A stretch of DNA of 64,000 nucleotides from Gordonia liuliyuniae. GTDB taxonomy: Bacteria; Actinomycetota; Actinomycetes; Mycobacteriales; Mycobacteriaceae. Shown here one piece after another: positions 1 through 7,991 of the stretch. The DNA lies in NCBI RefSeq assembly GCF_021739025.1, contig NZ_JAKKOT010000005.1, positions 1-64,000 of the forward strand. Reading direction: 5' to 3'. The notes under the pieces were generated by a model. That model made no database searches and was not told where the DNA came from. It saw only the letters and a program-made list of their open reading frames with translations. Position 1 is the first letter of the stretch, and each line of letters opens with the position of its first letter. The position numbers were made by a program, and so were the translations under genes.

Positions 1-66
1 CCGCGCCCCGGGGCCACCGCGCCCCGGCGGCCCCCGCGCCGCCCCCACACCCGCCCCGCCCCGCGG
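1..66. other. Low-complexity G/C-only window edge
   Basis: The first 60 bases contain no T at all and only a few A, unlike the roughly two-thirds GC of the rest. They stay open in the acnR frame, but they encode Pro/Arg-rich sequence where a TetR protein should have helix 1 of its DNA-binding domain. The change to normal sequence is abrupt around base 67-70. This looks like a contig-end or polishing artefact rather than biology (inference). Confidence 0.55.
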
Positions 67-576
67 CACTGCTTCGCCGAATTCGGCTATGAGGGCGCCA
101 CGGTGAAGAGGCTGGAGGAGACGACGGGATTGTCCCGGGGTGCGATCTTCCACCACTTCAAAGACAAGGAAGCCTTGTTCTTGGCGCTCGCTCGGGAGGA
201 CGCCGAGCGGATGGCCGACGTGGCCGCGCAGGAAGGCCTGGTGCAGGTGATGCGCGACATCCTGGCGCGGCCGAAGGACTTCGACTGGCTGAGCACGCGA
301 CTGGAGATCGTGCGGAAGATCCGGAGCGATCCGGGTTTCCGCGCGGCCTGGGAGGCACAGTCCGAAGATCGTGAGCGGGCCACTCTCGCGCGCCTTGAGC
401 GCAAGCGGCAGGCGGGCAGTCTCCGCAACGATGTGGAGCCCGAAGTCTTGGTGACGTACCTCGATGTGATCCTCGACGGGATCGTCACCCGACTGGCTTC
501 GGGTCAGTCGACCGACGATCTGCACGCCGTGTTGGATCTCGTCGAATCGTCGGTGCGTAGGCCGCGCGCCGACTGA
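1..576 (+). CDS. acnR: TetR-family aconitase repressor AcnR (5' partial)
   Basis: TetR/AcrR regulator; AcnR represses aconitase (acn) in corynebacteria and mycobacteria. The reliable part starts near base 70. It has the recognition-helix motif LSRGAIFHHFKDKEALFLAL followed by an all-helical ligand domain ending in LDLVESSVRRP, which closely resembles AcnR proteins as I remember them. The N-terminal 20-30 residues are cut off or corrupted by the window edge, so no start codon can be given; the GTG at 103 is internal to the helix-turn-helix and is not the real start. In relatives acn lies immediately upstream, which here would be outside the window. A strong hairpin terminator follows the stop. 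Family assignment is sure, the AcnR identity likely. Confidence 0.8.
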   Translation, partial: PRPGATAPRRPPRRPHTRPAPRHCFAEFGYEGATVKRLEETTGLSRGAIFHHFKDKEALFLALAREDAERMADVAAQEGLVQVMRDILARPKDFDWLSTRLEIVRKIRSDPGFRAAWEAQSEDRERATLARLERKRQAGSLRNDVEPEVLVTYLDVILDGIVTRLASGQSTDDLHAVLDLVESSVRRPRAD

Positions 577-585
577 GACCGATAC

Positions 586-628
586 GAAGCCGTCGTCTCG
601 ACCCGAACAGGGTCGAGACGACGGCTTC
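586..628 (+). terminator. Terminator of acnR
   Basis: A perfect 19-bp inverted repeat (arms 586-604 and 610-628) with a 5-nt loop GAACA, starting 10 nt after the acnR stop. The right arm runs into TTTC. It separates acnR from the acyl-CoA ligase, which has its own ribosome binding site. Confidence 0.85.
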
Positions 629-721
629 TTTCGTGCCCAGTGACGTTGTCACGCAAACGGGTACGCACCGAGCGGGCGCTCGGTTACGGTCTGTGTGTCG
701 CCGAGACATAAGGAGCGTTAC

Positions 722-2266
722 GTGTACCCAGGAACCCACGCCTCGACCACTCCCGACAAGGCCGCGGTCGTTCGTCCGTCGACCGGCGAGACCGTCACCT
801 ACGCGGAGCTGACGGATGCGTCGACCAGGATCGCGCACTTCCTGCGCGACGAGCTCGGGCTGGTTCCGGGCGACACCGTGGCGATCGTCTCGGACAACGA
901 CTTGTGCGTGTTCGACGTCTACTGGGCGGTGATCCGCAGCGGGATGTACGTGACCGCCGTCAACCACCATCTGACCGCTCCCGAAGTCAACTACATCCTT
1001 GAGGACTGCGATGCGAAGGCGGTGTTCGCGTCGTCGACCGTCGCGGAAGCGGTCGCGCGAGCACACGAGATCCCGGCGTTGAGCGACGCACGTCGCCGGG
1101 TGGCGTGGGGAGACGGTCTACCCGGCTTCTCCGACTACGCCCAGGTCAAGGCGGACGCGTCTGCCGAGCCGCTCACCGACCAGCCGCGCGGCATGGACAT
1201 GCTGTATTCGTCCGGAACGACGGGGCGGCCGAAGGGCATCAAACCGAACATGCCCGACGTCCAGGTCGACGAGGCTCCCGACTTGATCTCGCTCGTCTTC
1301 GGTCCGGTGTACGGCTTCGGGACGGACACGGTCTACCTGTCGCCCGCCCCCGTCTACCACGCGGCTCCCCTGCGCTACTGCGCGATGGTCAACGCGCTCG
1401 GCGGCACTGTCGTGCTCATGGACCGTTTCGATCCCGAGAACGCGCTCGAGCTGATCGAAGAGTACCGGGTGACGCACAGCCAGTGGGTGCCGACGATGTT
1501 CGTCCGCATGCTGAAGCTCCCCGCCGAGGCTCGCGCGAAGTACGACGTGTCGAGCATGAAGGTCGCGATCCATGCCGCCGCTCCGTGCCCGGCGGAAGTG
1601 AAGAAGGCGATGATCGACTGGTGGGGTCCGGCCATCAACGAGTACTACGCGGCGACCGAGGCCGCAGGGGTCACGCTCATCGGCTCGCAGGACTCGCTCG
1701 ACCGACCGGGCTCGGTCGGCAGAGCTGCTCTCGGCGTCGTCCACATCTGCGACGACGACGGTGACGACCTTCCGACCGGTGAGGTCGGCACCGTGTTCTT
1801 CGAACGCGACGAGATGCCGTTCGCCTACCACAACGATCCGGCGAAGACGGCTGCCGCGCAGCATTTGCAGCACCCGAACTGGGCTACGACCGGCGACCTC
1901 GGCTACCTCGACGACGACGGTTTCCTCTATCTGACGGACCGAAAGGCGTTCGTCATCATCTCCGGTGGCGTCAACATCTACCCGCAGGAAGCCGAGAACG
2001 TCCTCATCAACCATCCGTCGGTGTACGACGTCGGTGTGATCGGCCTACCTGACGACGATCTCGGCGAGGCCGCGACCGGATTCGTACAACTGGTCGACGG
2101 CGTCCATGCGTCCGACGAGCTGGCGGCGGAACTCATCGACTACGCGCGGGCGGAACTGGCGGCCTACAAGGTTCCGCGGACGATCGAGTTCATCGACGAA
2201 CTTCCGCGCACACCGACCGGAAAACTCGTCAAGGGCGATCTGCGCAAGCAGGTCCTCGGCAGCTGA
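722..2266 (+). CDS. Acyl-CoA synthetase (AMP-binding, FadD type)
   Basis: ANL-superfamily adenylate-forming enzyme that would activate a carboxylic or fatty acid to acyl-AMP and then acyl-CoA. The P-loop-like motif YSSGTTGRPKG lies near residue 161, YYAATE near residue 312, TGDLGYLDDDGFLYLTDR near residue 391, and the C-terminal catalytic lysine motif PRTPTGKL near residue 500. About 514 aa, a normal length. The GTG at 722 is chosen because an AAGGAG ribosome binding site (710-715) sits 6 nt upstream; an upstream GTG at 695 has none. It stands alone between two terminated or unrelated units, so the substrate cannot be read from context. Medium- or long-chain fatty acid or a steroid/aryl side chain are all possible. 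Confidence 0.85.
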   Translation: MYPGTHASTTPDKAAVVRPSTGETVTYAELTDASTRIAHFLRDELGLVPGDTVAIVSDNDLCVFDVYWAVIRSGMYVTAVNHHLTAPEVNYILEDCDAKAVFASSTVAEAVARAHEIPALSDARRRVAWGDGLPGFSDYAQVKADASAEPLTDQPRGMDMLYSSGTTGRPKGIKPNMPDVQVDEAPDLISLVFGPVYGFGTDTVYLSPAPVYHAAPLRYCAMVNALGGTVVLMDRFDPENALELIEEYRVTHSQWVPTMFVRMLKLPAEARAKYDVSSMKVAIHAAAPCPAEVKKAMIDWWGPAINEYYAATEAAGVTLIGSQDSLDRPGSVGRAALGVVHICDDDGDDLPTGEVGTVFFERDEMPFAYHNDPAKTAAAQHLQHPNWATTGDLGYLDDDGFLYLTDRKAFVIISGGVNIYPQEAENVLINHPSVYDVGVIGLPDDDLGEAATGFVQLVDGVHASDELAAELIDYARAELAAYKVPRTIEFIDELPRTPTGKLVKGDLRKQVLGS

Positions 2267-2293
2267 CCGGCCCGAAGGCTCGCGACTGTCGAC

Positions 2294-2307
2294 CATTCAG
2301 ATGAATG
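2294..2307. promoter_or_regulatory. Short palindrome upstream of the Cna-B/sortase unit
   Basis: CATTCAGATGAATG is an inverted repeat (6-bp arms, 2-bp centre), in the 148-bp gap between the ligase stop and the Cna-B start. It could be an operator for the downstream unit; no regulator is encoded beside it. The rest of the gap shows nothing clear. Confidence 0.25.
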
Positions 2308-2414
2308 ACCGTGTCGCTCCGACCGTAACCGTCCGTCTCCGGTGAACGACGTACTTCATGTCGGGACCCACCGCCGTGGTGCGTGTGTCACCCGGCAGTC
2401 ATGAGGAGACGGAC

Positions 2415-3284
2415 ATGATCAGAAACCTCAATCGGATACTCGTCGCGGTGGCCGCAGTGCTGGTCGCACTGGCCGCGGCCGTCGCGATGACCGTGCCCCC
2501 GGCCTCGGCGGAGTCGACGACGTCGCCCGGGTCGACCACCGCGACCACCACAACCCCGCCGAGTTCCACGGTCACGCCGGCCGACACGACGCCGTCCACG
2601 ACCACCAGCACGCCCGACCCGAGCACGACGACGAGCACGACGACCACCCCGCCGACTTCCACGGTCACGCCGCCGGAGGCCGGCACGGGATCCGTCACGG
2701 TGCAGGCCATCGATCTGAAGACCCACATCCCCGTCTCTGGCGTCCGTGTGGAACTCCGATCCGGGGGCGTCGTGAAGACGGTGGCCACCCTCGCGACCGT
2801 CGACATGCCCGCGGGCGTCGTGTCCGCGCACATCACGGCGATCCCGGACGGATACAACCGGGCCTGGGTCGACCCCTCCAGCGCGGATCTGGCAGTCGGC
2901 GCAAGCGCCTCGTTCATCGTCTCCCTGTCCCGGGAGGGGCAGGTGGGCGCGGTGTCGATCACCAAGCGCGACAAGATCACCGGCGCGCTGCTACCCGGTG
3001 CGCGCTACCGTGTCACAGCGGCCCACAGCGATCAGAGCGTCGTGCTGGTGACTGGCCCGTCGGGCACCGGATCGGTTCAGCTCGCCCCGGGCGGCTACCG
3101 CATCCAGGAGATCGGCGCGCCCGCGGGCTACGTGCTCGACCCCACGGTCCGGTTCGTCGAGGTGTCCCCGTCCCAGACTCGGTACCTGGAACTGTACGAT
3201 TCCCCGATCGAGCAGCCGGTGGTCATCCGCAATCCGAGCCAGCGCGAGCCGTTGACTTCGATTCCCACCGGTCGGACGCACTGA
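2415..3284 (+). CDS. Secreted Cna-B/SpaA-type protein with Thr/Pro linker
   Basis: 289-aa exported protein. Residues 1-32 form a signal peptide ending in PPASAES. Residues 33-90 are a Thr/Ser/Pro linker built from two similar halves (TTTTPPSSTVTP and TTTTPPTSTVTP). Two prealbumin-like (Cna-B) folds follow, at about 92-172 and 178-262. The second keeps the hallmark pattern ITKRDK...QEIGAPAGY; K184 and E232 are the expected isopeptide lysine and catalytic glutamate, while the first domain lacks them. The C-terminus is REPLTSIPTGRTH, with no LPXTG, hydrophobic segment or basic tail. Start ATG 2415 is set by GAGGAG at 2403-2408 and by the signal peptide. Its stop overlaps the start of the sortase by 1 nt (TGATG), so the two are a translationally coupled pair. 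Function unknown; surface structure or adhesion is inference. Confidence 0.8.
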   Translation: MIRNLNRILVAVAAVLVALAAAVAMTVPPASAESTTSPGSTTATTTTPPSSTVTPADTTPSTTTSTPDPSTTTSTTTTPPTSTVTPPEAGTGSVTVQAIDLKTHIPVSGVRVELRSGGVVKTVATLATVDMPAGVVSAHITAIPDGYNRAWVDPSSADLAVGASASFIVSLSREGQVGAVSITKRDKITGALLPGARYRVTAAHSDQSVVLVTGPSGTGSVQLAPGGYRIQEIGAPAGYVLDPTVRFVEVSPSQTRYLELYDSPIEQPVVIRNPSQREPLTSIPTGRTH

Positions 3285-3886
3285 TGTCGCGCCTGGGTCG
3301 GGCGCTCGTCGTGGCCGCCGCGGTCGTGGTGCTGGTCGCGACCGGTGCCTGCGGCGCGCAGGAGGCCGCCCCGGGCTCCACCCAGGCGCAGGCCGACCTG
3401 CCTGCACCGGTCATCGCGGTGGCGCACGAGCCGTCCGCGCCGGAACACTTGGTGATCGACGGTCGGTCGGCGCCGACGCAGGCCGTCGCGACCGATGCAC
3501 AGGGAACGCTGTTGCCGCCCACCGACATCTCGAAGCTCGGGTGGTGGGTCGACTCGGCTCTCCCGGGATCCGGCGCCGGAACGATCGTCGTCGTCGGACA
3601 CGTCGACGACGTCGCACAGGGCACGGGGTACGCGGCTCGATTCACGACGTTGACGCCCGGAAGCACGGTGACGATCGAGACAGCCGACGGTCAGCACCTG
3701 ACGTACCGGGTCTCGCGCGTGGTGGATGCGCAGAAGAAGGCCACGGGCACCGATGCGGTGCCGTTCGACGAGCTCAACCGACTCGACGGCCCGGAGACCC
3801 TCGCCTTGGTGACATGCGGCGGCCCGTTCATCGGGCCACCGCTCGGCTACCGCGACAACATAGTCGTCTTCGCCGATCCGGCCTGA
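3284..3886 (+). CDS. Class F sortase
   Basis: 200-aa cysteine transpeptidase of the actinobacterial class E/F sortase group. The N-terminus has a hydrophobic segment (about residues 6-20) followed by GAC at 21-23, either a membrane anchor or a weak lipobox. Catalytic residues are His106 (VVGHVDD), Cys178 (LVTCGG) and Arg190 (GYRDNIV). It is encoded directly behind the Cna-B protein with a 1-nt overlap, so that protein is the obvious candidate substrate or partner, although it lacks a classical sorting signal. A strong shared hairpin follows. Start is fixed by the overlap. Sortase assignment is firm; the reaction (wall anchoring, pilus polymerisation or another transpeptidation) is not known. 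Confidence 0.88.
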   Translation: MSRLGRALVVAAAVVVLVATGACGAQEAAPGSTQAQADLPAPVIAVAHEPSAPEHLVIDGRSAPTQAVATDAQGTLLPPTDISKLGWWVDSALPGSGAGTIVVVGHVDDVAQGTGYAARFTTLTPGSTVTIETADGQHLTYRVSRVVDAQKKATGTDAVPFDELNRLDGPETLALVTCGGPFIGPPLGYRDNIVVFADPA

Positions 3887-3916
3887 TGGCCGTTCGTCAC
3901 CAACTCCGACGACCTG

Positions 3917-3980
3917 AACGCGGGCCTCGGCGACATCCGAAGCATTCACAACAGCCGCGGATGTCGCCGAGGCCCGCGTT
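3917..3980. terminator. Bidirectional terminator, sortase / ABC-F
   Basis: A perfect 23-bp inverted repeat (3917-3939 and 3958-3980, 18-nt loop) in the 99-bp gap between the convergent sortase and ABC-F genes. It is placed to stop transcription from both sides. Confidence 0.85.
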
Positions 3981-3985
3981 TACGT

Positions 3986-5614
3986 TCAGGCGAGCTCGAT
4001 CAGCTCCTGATACTCGTCCGACCAGTGGTCCTCGGTACCGTCCGGCAGCAGGATGACGCGCTGCGGCTCCAGCGCTTCGGCAGCGCCCGGGTCGTGCGTC
4101 ACGAGGACGACGGCCCCGGTGTAGCTGCGCAGTGCTTCCAGGACCTGCTCGCGAGAGATCGGGTCGAGGTTGTTCGTCGGTTCGTCGAGCAGCAGCACGT
4201 TGGCAGCGGACGAGACGAGCCCGGCAAGCGCCAGGCGCGTCTTCTCGCCGCCGGACAGCGTCCCCGCCGGCTGTTCGAGTTGCGGCCCGGTGAACATGAA
4301 CGCGCCGAGGAGCCCGCGCAGATCCTGCTCACCCGCGTCCGGCGCGGCATGGCGGATGTTCTGCCAGACCGTCGCATCGTCGTCGAGCGTGTCGTGTTCC
4401 TGTGCGAAATAGCCGATCTTGAGTCCGCGGCCCGGTTCCAGTTCCCCGAGATCCGGCTTCTCCACCGCGGCCAGGAGCTTCAACAACGTCGTCTTGCCCG
4501 CGCCGTTGAGACCGAGGATCACCACGCGTGACCCCTTGTCGATGGCGAGGTCCACGCCGGTGAAGATCTCGAGTGACCCGTACATCTTGGTCAGGTTGGA
4601 CGCCATCAACGGCGTCTTTCCGCACGGGTCCGGCTCCGGGAAACGGATGTGCGCGGTCTTGTCGGCCACACGCACGTCGTCGAGTTCGTCCATCATCCGC
4701 TCGGCGCGTTTGACCATCTGGTGGGCGGCCGCCGCCTTGGTGGCCTTGGCGCCGAGCTTCGCGGCCTGCGTACGGAGAGCGGACGCCTTCTTCTCGGCGT
4801 TGGCTCGTTCGCGCTTGCGTCGCTGCTCGTCGGTGGCGCGCGCATCGAGGTATCGCTTCCAACCCATGTTGTAGACGTCGGCTTCGCCGCGCACCGCGTC
4901 GAGGAACCACACGCGGTTCACGACGTCGGAGAGCAAGTCGACGTCGTGGCTGATGACGACGAGTCCACCGTCGTGGTTCTGCAGGAACGTCCGCAACCAG
5001 TTGATCGAGTCGGCGTCGAGGTGGTTCGTCGGCTCGTCGAGCAGCAGCGTCGTATCCGATTTCCCGGATCCGTCCGACGCGGCGAACAGGATGCGCGCCA
5101 ACTCGATTCGACGGCGCTGGCCGCCCGAGAGTGTGCGCAGTGGCTGGCCCAGCACACGGTCGGGCAGGCCGAGGCTGTTGCAGATGCGGGCCGCATCCGC
5201 TTCGGCGACGTATCCGCCGAGATTGGCGAACCGCTCCTCGAGGCGCGCGTACCGAGCGATCGCCTTGTCCCGGATCTTGTCGTCGGCGGCCTCTTCCATC
5301 AGCGTCTGCTGTTTGGCCATCGAGGCGAGGATCTCGTCGAGGCCACGGGCCGAGAGGACACGATCCTTAGCGAGGACGTCCAGGTCGCCTTCTTTGGGGT
5401 CCTGGGGCAGGTAGCCGACGGGCCCCGAGTTGCGGACGGAGCCGGCGTACGGCTGGGTCTCCCCCGCCAGAATCCGCAACGATGTCGTCTTGCCTGCACC
5501 GTTACGTCCGACGAGACCGATCCGGTCGCCCGGCTGGATGCGCAGATGGTCTCCGGGCGCAGACAGGAGAGTCCTCGCGCCCGCTCGAACTTCCAGGTCA
5601 GTCGCGGTGATCAC
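3986..5614 (-). CDS. ABC-F family ATPase (Rv1473 type)
   Basis: Soluble twin-ATPase protein of the ABC-F family, which act on ribosomes rather than in membranes. Domain 1 has Walker A GLVGRNGAGKTT at residues 33-44 and signature LSGGQRRRIELARI. A charged Arg/Lys/Ala-rich interdomain linker follows, and domain 2 has GLNGAGKTTLLKLL and LSGGEKTRLALAGL. No transmembrane segments; about 542 aa. It corresponds in position and sequence to M. tuberculosis Rv1473, annotated there as a macrolide-type ABC ATPase. The likely start is GTG 5614 giving MITATDLEVRAG; no ATG fits in frame. It is a single-gene unit ending at a bidirectional terminator. Whether it gives antibiotic protection or tunes translation cannot be told from sequence. 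Confidence 0.88.
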   Translation of the reverse strand: MITATDLEVRAGARTLLSAPGDHLRIQPGDRIGLVGRNGAGKTTSLRILAGETQPYAGSVRNSGPVGYLPQDPKEGDLDVLAKDRVLSARGLDEILASMAKQQTLMEEAADDKIRDKAIARYARLEERFANLGGYVAEADAARICNSLGLPDRVLGQPLRTLSGGQRRRIELARILFAASDGSGKSDTTLLLDEPTNHLDADSINWLRTFLQNHDGGLVVISHDVDLLSDVVNRVWFLDAVRGEADVYNMGWKRYLDARATDEQRRKRERANAEKKASALRTQAAKLGAKATKAAAAHQMVKRAERMMDELDDVRVADKTAHIRFPEPDPCGKTPLMASNLTKMYGSLEIFTGVDLAIDKGSRVVILGLNGAGKTTLLKLLAAVEKPDLGELEPGRGLKIGYFAQEHDTLDDDATVWQNIRHAAPDAGEQDLRGLLGAFMFTGPQLEQPAGTLSGGEKTRLALAGLVSSAANVLLLDEPTNNLDPISREQVLEALRSYTGAVVLVTHDPGAAEALEPQRVILLPDGTEDHWSDEYQELIELA

Positions 5615-5735
5615 GAGGATCCATCGTACGGATGACCGGCGGCTATCGGCGAATCGTGAAACGGTGGGCCCCGACACCACAGGCCGTAAGTCGAGATATG
5701 CTCGCTCGGAGGGTGACGGGACGAGAGGGCCGGAC

Positions 5736-6824
5736 ATGCGAGCTGCAGTACTGAACGAGGTCGGCGGGGATCTGTCGATCGTGGAGCTGACCGCCACGGA
5801 CCTGGTCGCAGGCGAAGTGCTGATCAAGGTCCACGGCGTCGGCGTGTGCCACACCGATCTCACCGTCATCGACGGCGCATTGGCGCAGCAGACACCGATC
5901 GTCCTCGGCCACGAGGGGTCCGGAGTCGTCGAGGCCGTCGGTCCCGGCGTCACCGAACTCGCTGTCGGCGACCACGTGGTGTGCAGTTTCACATCGTGTG
6001 GTCAGTGCAAGCGGTGTGCGGCCGGCGCCCCGGCGTACTGCACGAGGTTCGCGCTCCTCAACTATGCGGGCGTCCGGCCGGACGGTTCGACGACGCTCGC
6101 CGACCGGGACGGCTCGCCCGTCCACGGAAGCTGGTTCGGTCAGTCGTCGTGGGCGACGCACGCCGTGGCGAGCGTCGCGAACGCGGTGAAGGTCGACGAC
6201 GCGCTGCCCCTGGCCACGCTCGGCCCGCTCGGGTGCGGCCTGCTGACCGGCGCGGGCGCCGTCGTCAACGTGCACCGCCCGAAGCCGGGCCAGAGCTACG
6301 GCGTGTGGGGGCTCGGCCCCGTCGGGCTCGCCGCGATCATGGCGGCGAAAGCGTCCGGATGCGATCCGATCATCGGCGTCGACCCGAACCCCGCACGGCG
6401 TGAGCTCGCGCTCGAGCTCGGTGCGACCGCCGTCCATGAGCCGTCCGACGATCTCGCGAAGGACATCGTCCGCGAGACGCGGGGCGGACTCGACTTCACC
6501 GTCGAGGCGGTCGGCGCAGCTCCGGTGATCCGCCAGGCTCTGATGGCGTTGGCGTCGCCCGGTTCCTGCGTGACGGTCGGATTCCGCGGACCGAAGAACC
6601 CCGTCGACGTGAATCAAGGTCACCTGCTGCAGGGTCGTTCGCTGCGCGGCGTGATCGAAGGCGATGCCGACCCGCACGAACTGATCCCCCGACTCGTGCA
6701 GATGTGGGCCGACGGACGTTTCCCGTTCGACAAGCTGATCACCACGTACGCGTTCGACGACATCGGGACCGCGATCGCCGACTTCCGTGCGGGCTCCGTC
6801 GTCAAACCGGTGTTGCTGCCGTGA
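5736..6824 (+). CDS. Zinc-dependent alcohol dehydrogenase
   Basis: Medium-chain dehydrogenase/reductase, 362 aa, oxidising an alcohol with NAD(P). Catalytic zinc ligands are in GVGVCHTD and GHEGSGVVE. The structural zinc lobe is CGQCKRCAAGAPAYC, and the Rossmann motif is GLGPVGLAA near residue 190. It resembles the class with benzyl- or long-chain-alcohol activity; the substrate is not determinable. The start ATG 5736 is the first in-frame ATG giving the usual MRAAV N-terminus, preceded by a weak GAGAGG. TATGCT at 5697-5702 could be a -10 element. A lycopene cyclase follows after 27 nt on the same strand. It begins a block not found at this position in M. tuberculosis. Confidence 0.87.
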   Translation: MRAAVLNEVGGDLSIVELTATDLVAGEVLIKVHGVGVCHTDLTVIDGALAQQTPIVLGHEGSGVVEAVGPGVTELAVGDHVVCSFTSCGQCKRCAAGAPAYCTRFALLNYAGVRPDGSTTLADRDGSPVHGSWFGQSSWATHAVASVANAVKVDDALPLATLGPLGCGLLTGAGAVVNVHRPKPGQSYGVWGLGPVGLAAIMAAKASGCDPIIGVDPNPARRELALELGATAVHEPSDDLAKDIVRETRGGLDFTVEAVGAAPVIRQALMALASPGSCVTVGFRGPKNPVDVNQGHLLQGRSLRGVIEGDADPHELIPRLVQMWADGRFPFDKLITTYAFDDIGTAIADFRAGSVVKPVLLP

Positions 6825-6838
6825 TCACGCCGTGCCGC

Positions 6839-6844
6839 TAGCCT
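6839..6844 (+). promoter_or_regulatory. -10 hexamer for leaderless lycopene cyclase mRNA
   Basis: TAGCCT fits TANNNT and ends 7 nt before GTG 6852, the spacing expected when transcription starts on the start codon. There is no ribosome binding site before the GTG. Confidence 0.45.
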
Positions 6845-6851
6845 TACCCCG

Positions 6852-7991
6852 GTGACCACGATCTACGATGTCGCCGTCGTCGGCGCCGGGCCCGCGGGCC
6901 GCGTTCTCGCGCACCGGGCGCTGGCCGCAGGGCTACGGGTCGCGGTGGTCGACCCCGCCCCCGACCGCCGGTGGTCGGCGACGTACGGGGTGTACACGGC
7001 GGACCTGCCCGACTGGTTCGACAGTTCGGTGATCGCGGCGGCGGCGCCGTCGGTCACCGTGTTCACACCGACCGAGCAGGTGGTGCCGCACGCATACGCA
7101 ATCCTGGACACCGCTCTGTTCCAAGACGCGTTGACGCTCGACGCCGCGGACGTATTCGACCGTTACGCGGCAACTCTCAGCGCGCGCCTCGTGACGTGCG
7201 CGGACGGTTCGCACGTGCGGGCCCGCCACGTGGTCGACGCTCGGGGCGCACGGGCCGCCGACCATCCGGCCCGGCCTCGGCAGACTGCCGCTGGCTCGGT
7301 GGCCCACTCTGACGATCCGACGATGGTCTTGATGGATTGGCGTCCCGCGCACCGCCTGCCGCTCACCGGCGCGCCTGCGTCGTTCAGCTATCGGGTCGCG
7401 CTCGGCGGCGGTCGACGCCTCGTCGAGGAGACCTGCCTGGTCGGGGCGCCGCCCATCGACGTCGATGTCCTCGCGGAACGGAATCGGCTCCGCACCGCAC
7501 AGCCGCGAGTCGACGAGGTGGTCGACTTCCCGCTTCTGGCCGACACGCGGCCGTGGGCGCGCGCGGCGAACAGCCCGTTGCGGTTCGGTGCGGCCGGCGG
7601 CCTGATGAACCCGGCCACCGGGTACAGCGTCGGACAGTCGGTGCGCGCATCCGACGTCGTGGTCGAGGCGATCCTCGCGGGCCGCGATCCGCATGAGGCC
7701 CTGTGGTCTACGCGCGCACGCCTCGCCTACCGGTTGCGCACGCTGGGGCTCCGCGTTCTGCTGTCGTTGCGTCCGGACGAACTGGTCGCGTTCTTCGACG
7801 CCTTCTTCCGCACCGACCCGGTACTGCAGCACCGCTACCTGTGCGGACGCGACGATGCCGTCGGCGTGCTGCGGACGATGGCCGCAGTGTTCGCCCAGGC
7901 GCCGATGCCGTTGCGCGTACGCGTGGCCGCATCGACGGTGTGCTGGCGTCCGTGCAATACGAGAAGACTCAGCCGGCGAGCTTCTTCATGA
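6852..7991 (+). CDS. Lycopene beta-cyclase, CrtL-type FAD enzyme
   Basis: 379-aa flavoprotein of the plant/actinobacterial CrtL (lycopene cyclase) family, converting lycopene ends to beta-rings in carotenoid synthesis. The N-terminal dinucleotide motif is VAVVGAGPAGRVLAHRA. A typical ATYGVYTADLPDW segment lies near residue 45, LVEETCLVG near residue 195, GGLMNPATGYSV near residue 255, and the C-terminal FFDAFFRTDP near residue 317. The match to rhodococcal CrtL proteins is from memory. No other carotenoid gene is nearby, so the pathway would have to be encoded elsewhere. The last 23 nt overlap the convergent lipoprotein gene, and the last 20 or so residues (CWRPCNTRRLSRR) look non-conserved, so a 3' extension past the ancestral stop is possible. 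Confidence 0.82.
   Translation: MTTIYDVAVVGAGPAGRVLAHRALAAGLRVAVVDPAPDRRWSATYGVYTADLPDWFDSSVIAAAAPSVTVFTPTEQVVPHAYAILDTALFQDALTLDAADVFDRYAATLSARLVTCADGSHVRARHVVDARGARAADHPARPRQTAAGSVAHSDDPTMVLMDWRPAHRLPLTGAPASFSYRVALGGGRRLVEETCLVGAPPIDVDVLAERNRLRTAQPRVDEVVDFPLLADTRPWARAANSPLRFGAAGGLMNPATGYSVGQSVRASDVVVEAILAGRDPHEALWSTRARLAYRLRTLGLRVLLSLRPDELVAFFDAFFRTDPVLQHRYLCGRDDAVGVLRTMAAVFAQAPMPLRVRVAASTVCWRPCNTRRLSRRASS

Noticed and set aside
4649..5635. Long open frame on the plus strand opposite the ABC-F gene
   Set aside because: It mirrors the third-position GC bias of the real gene; the product has no recognisable domain, while the opposite strand has all ABC motifs.
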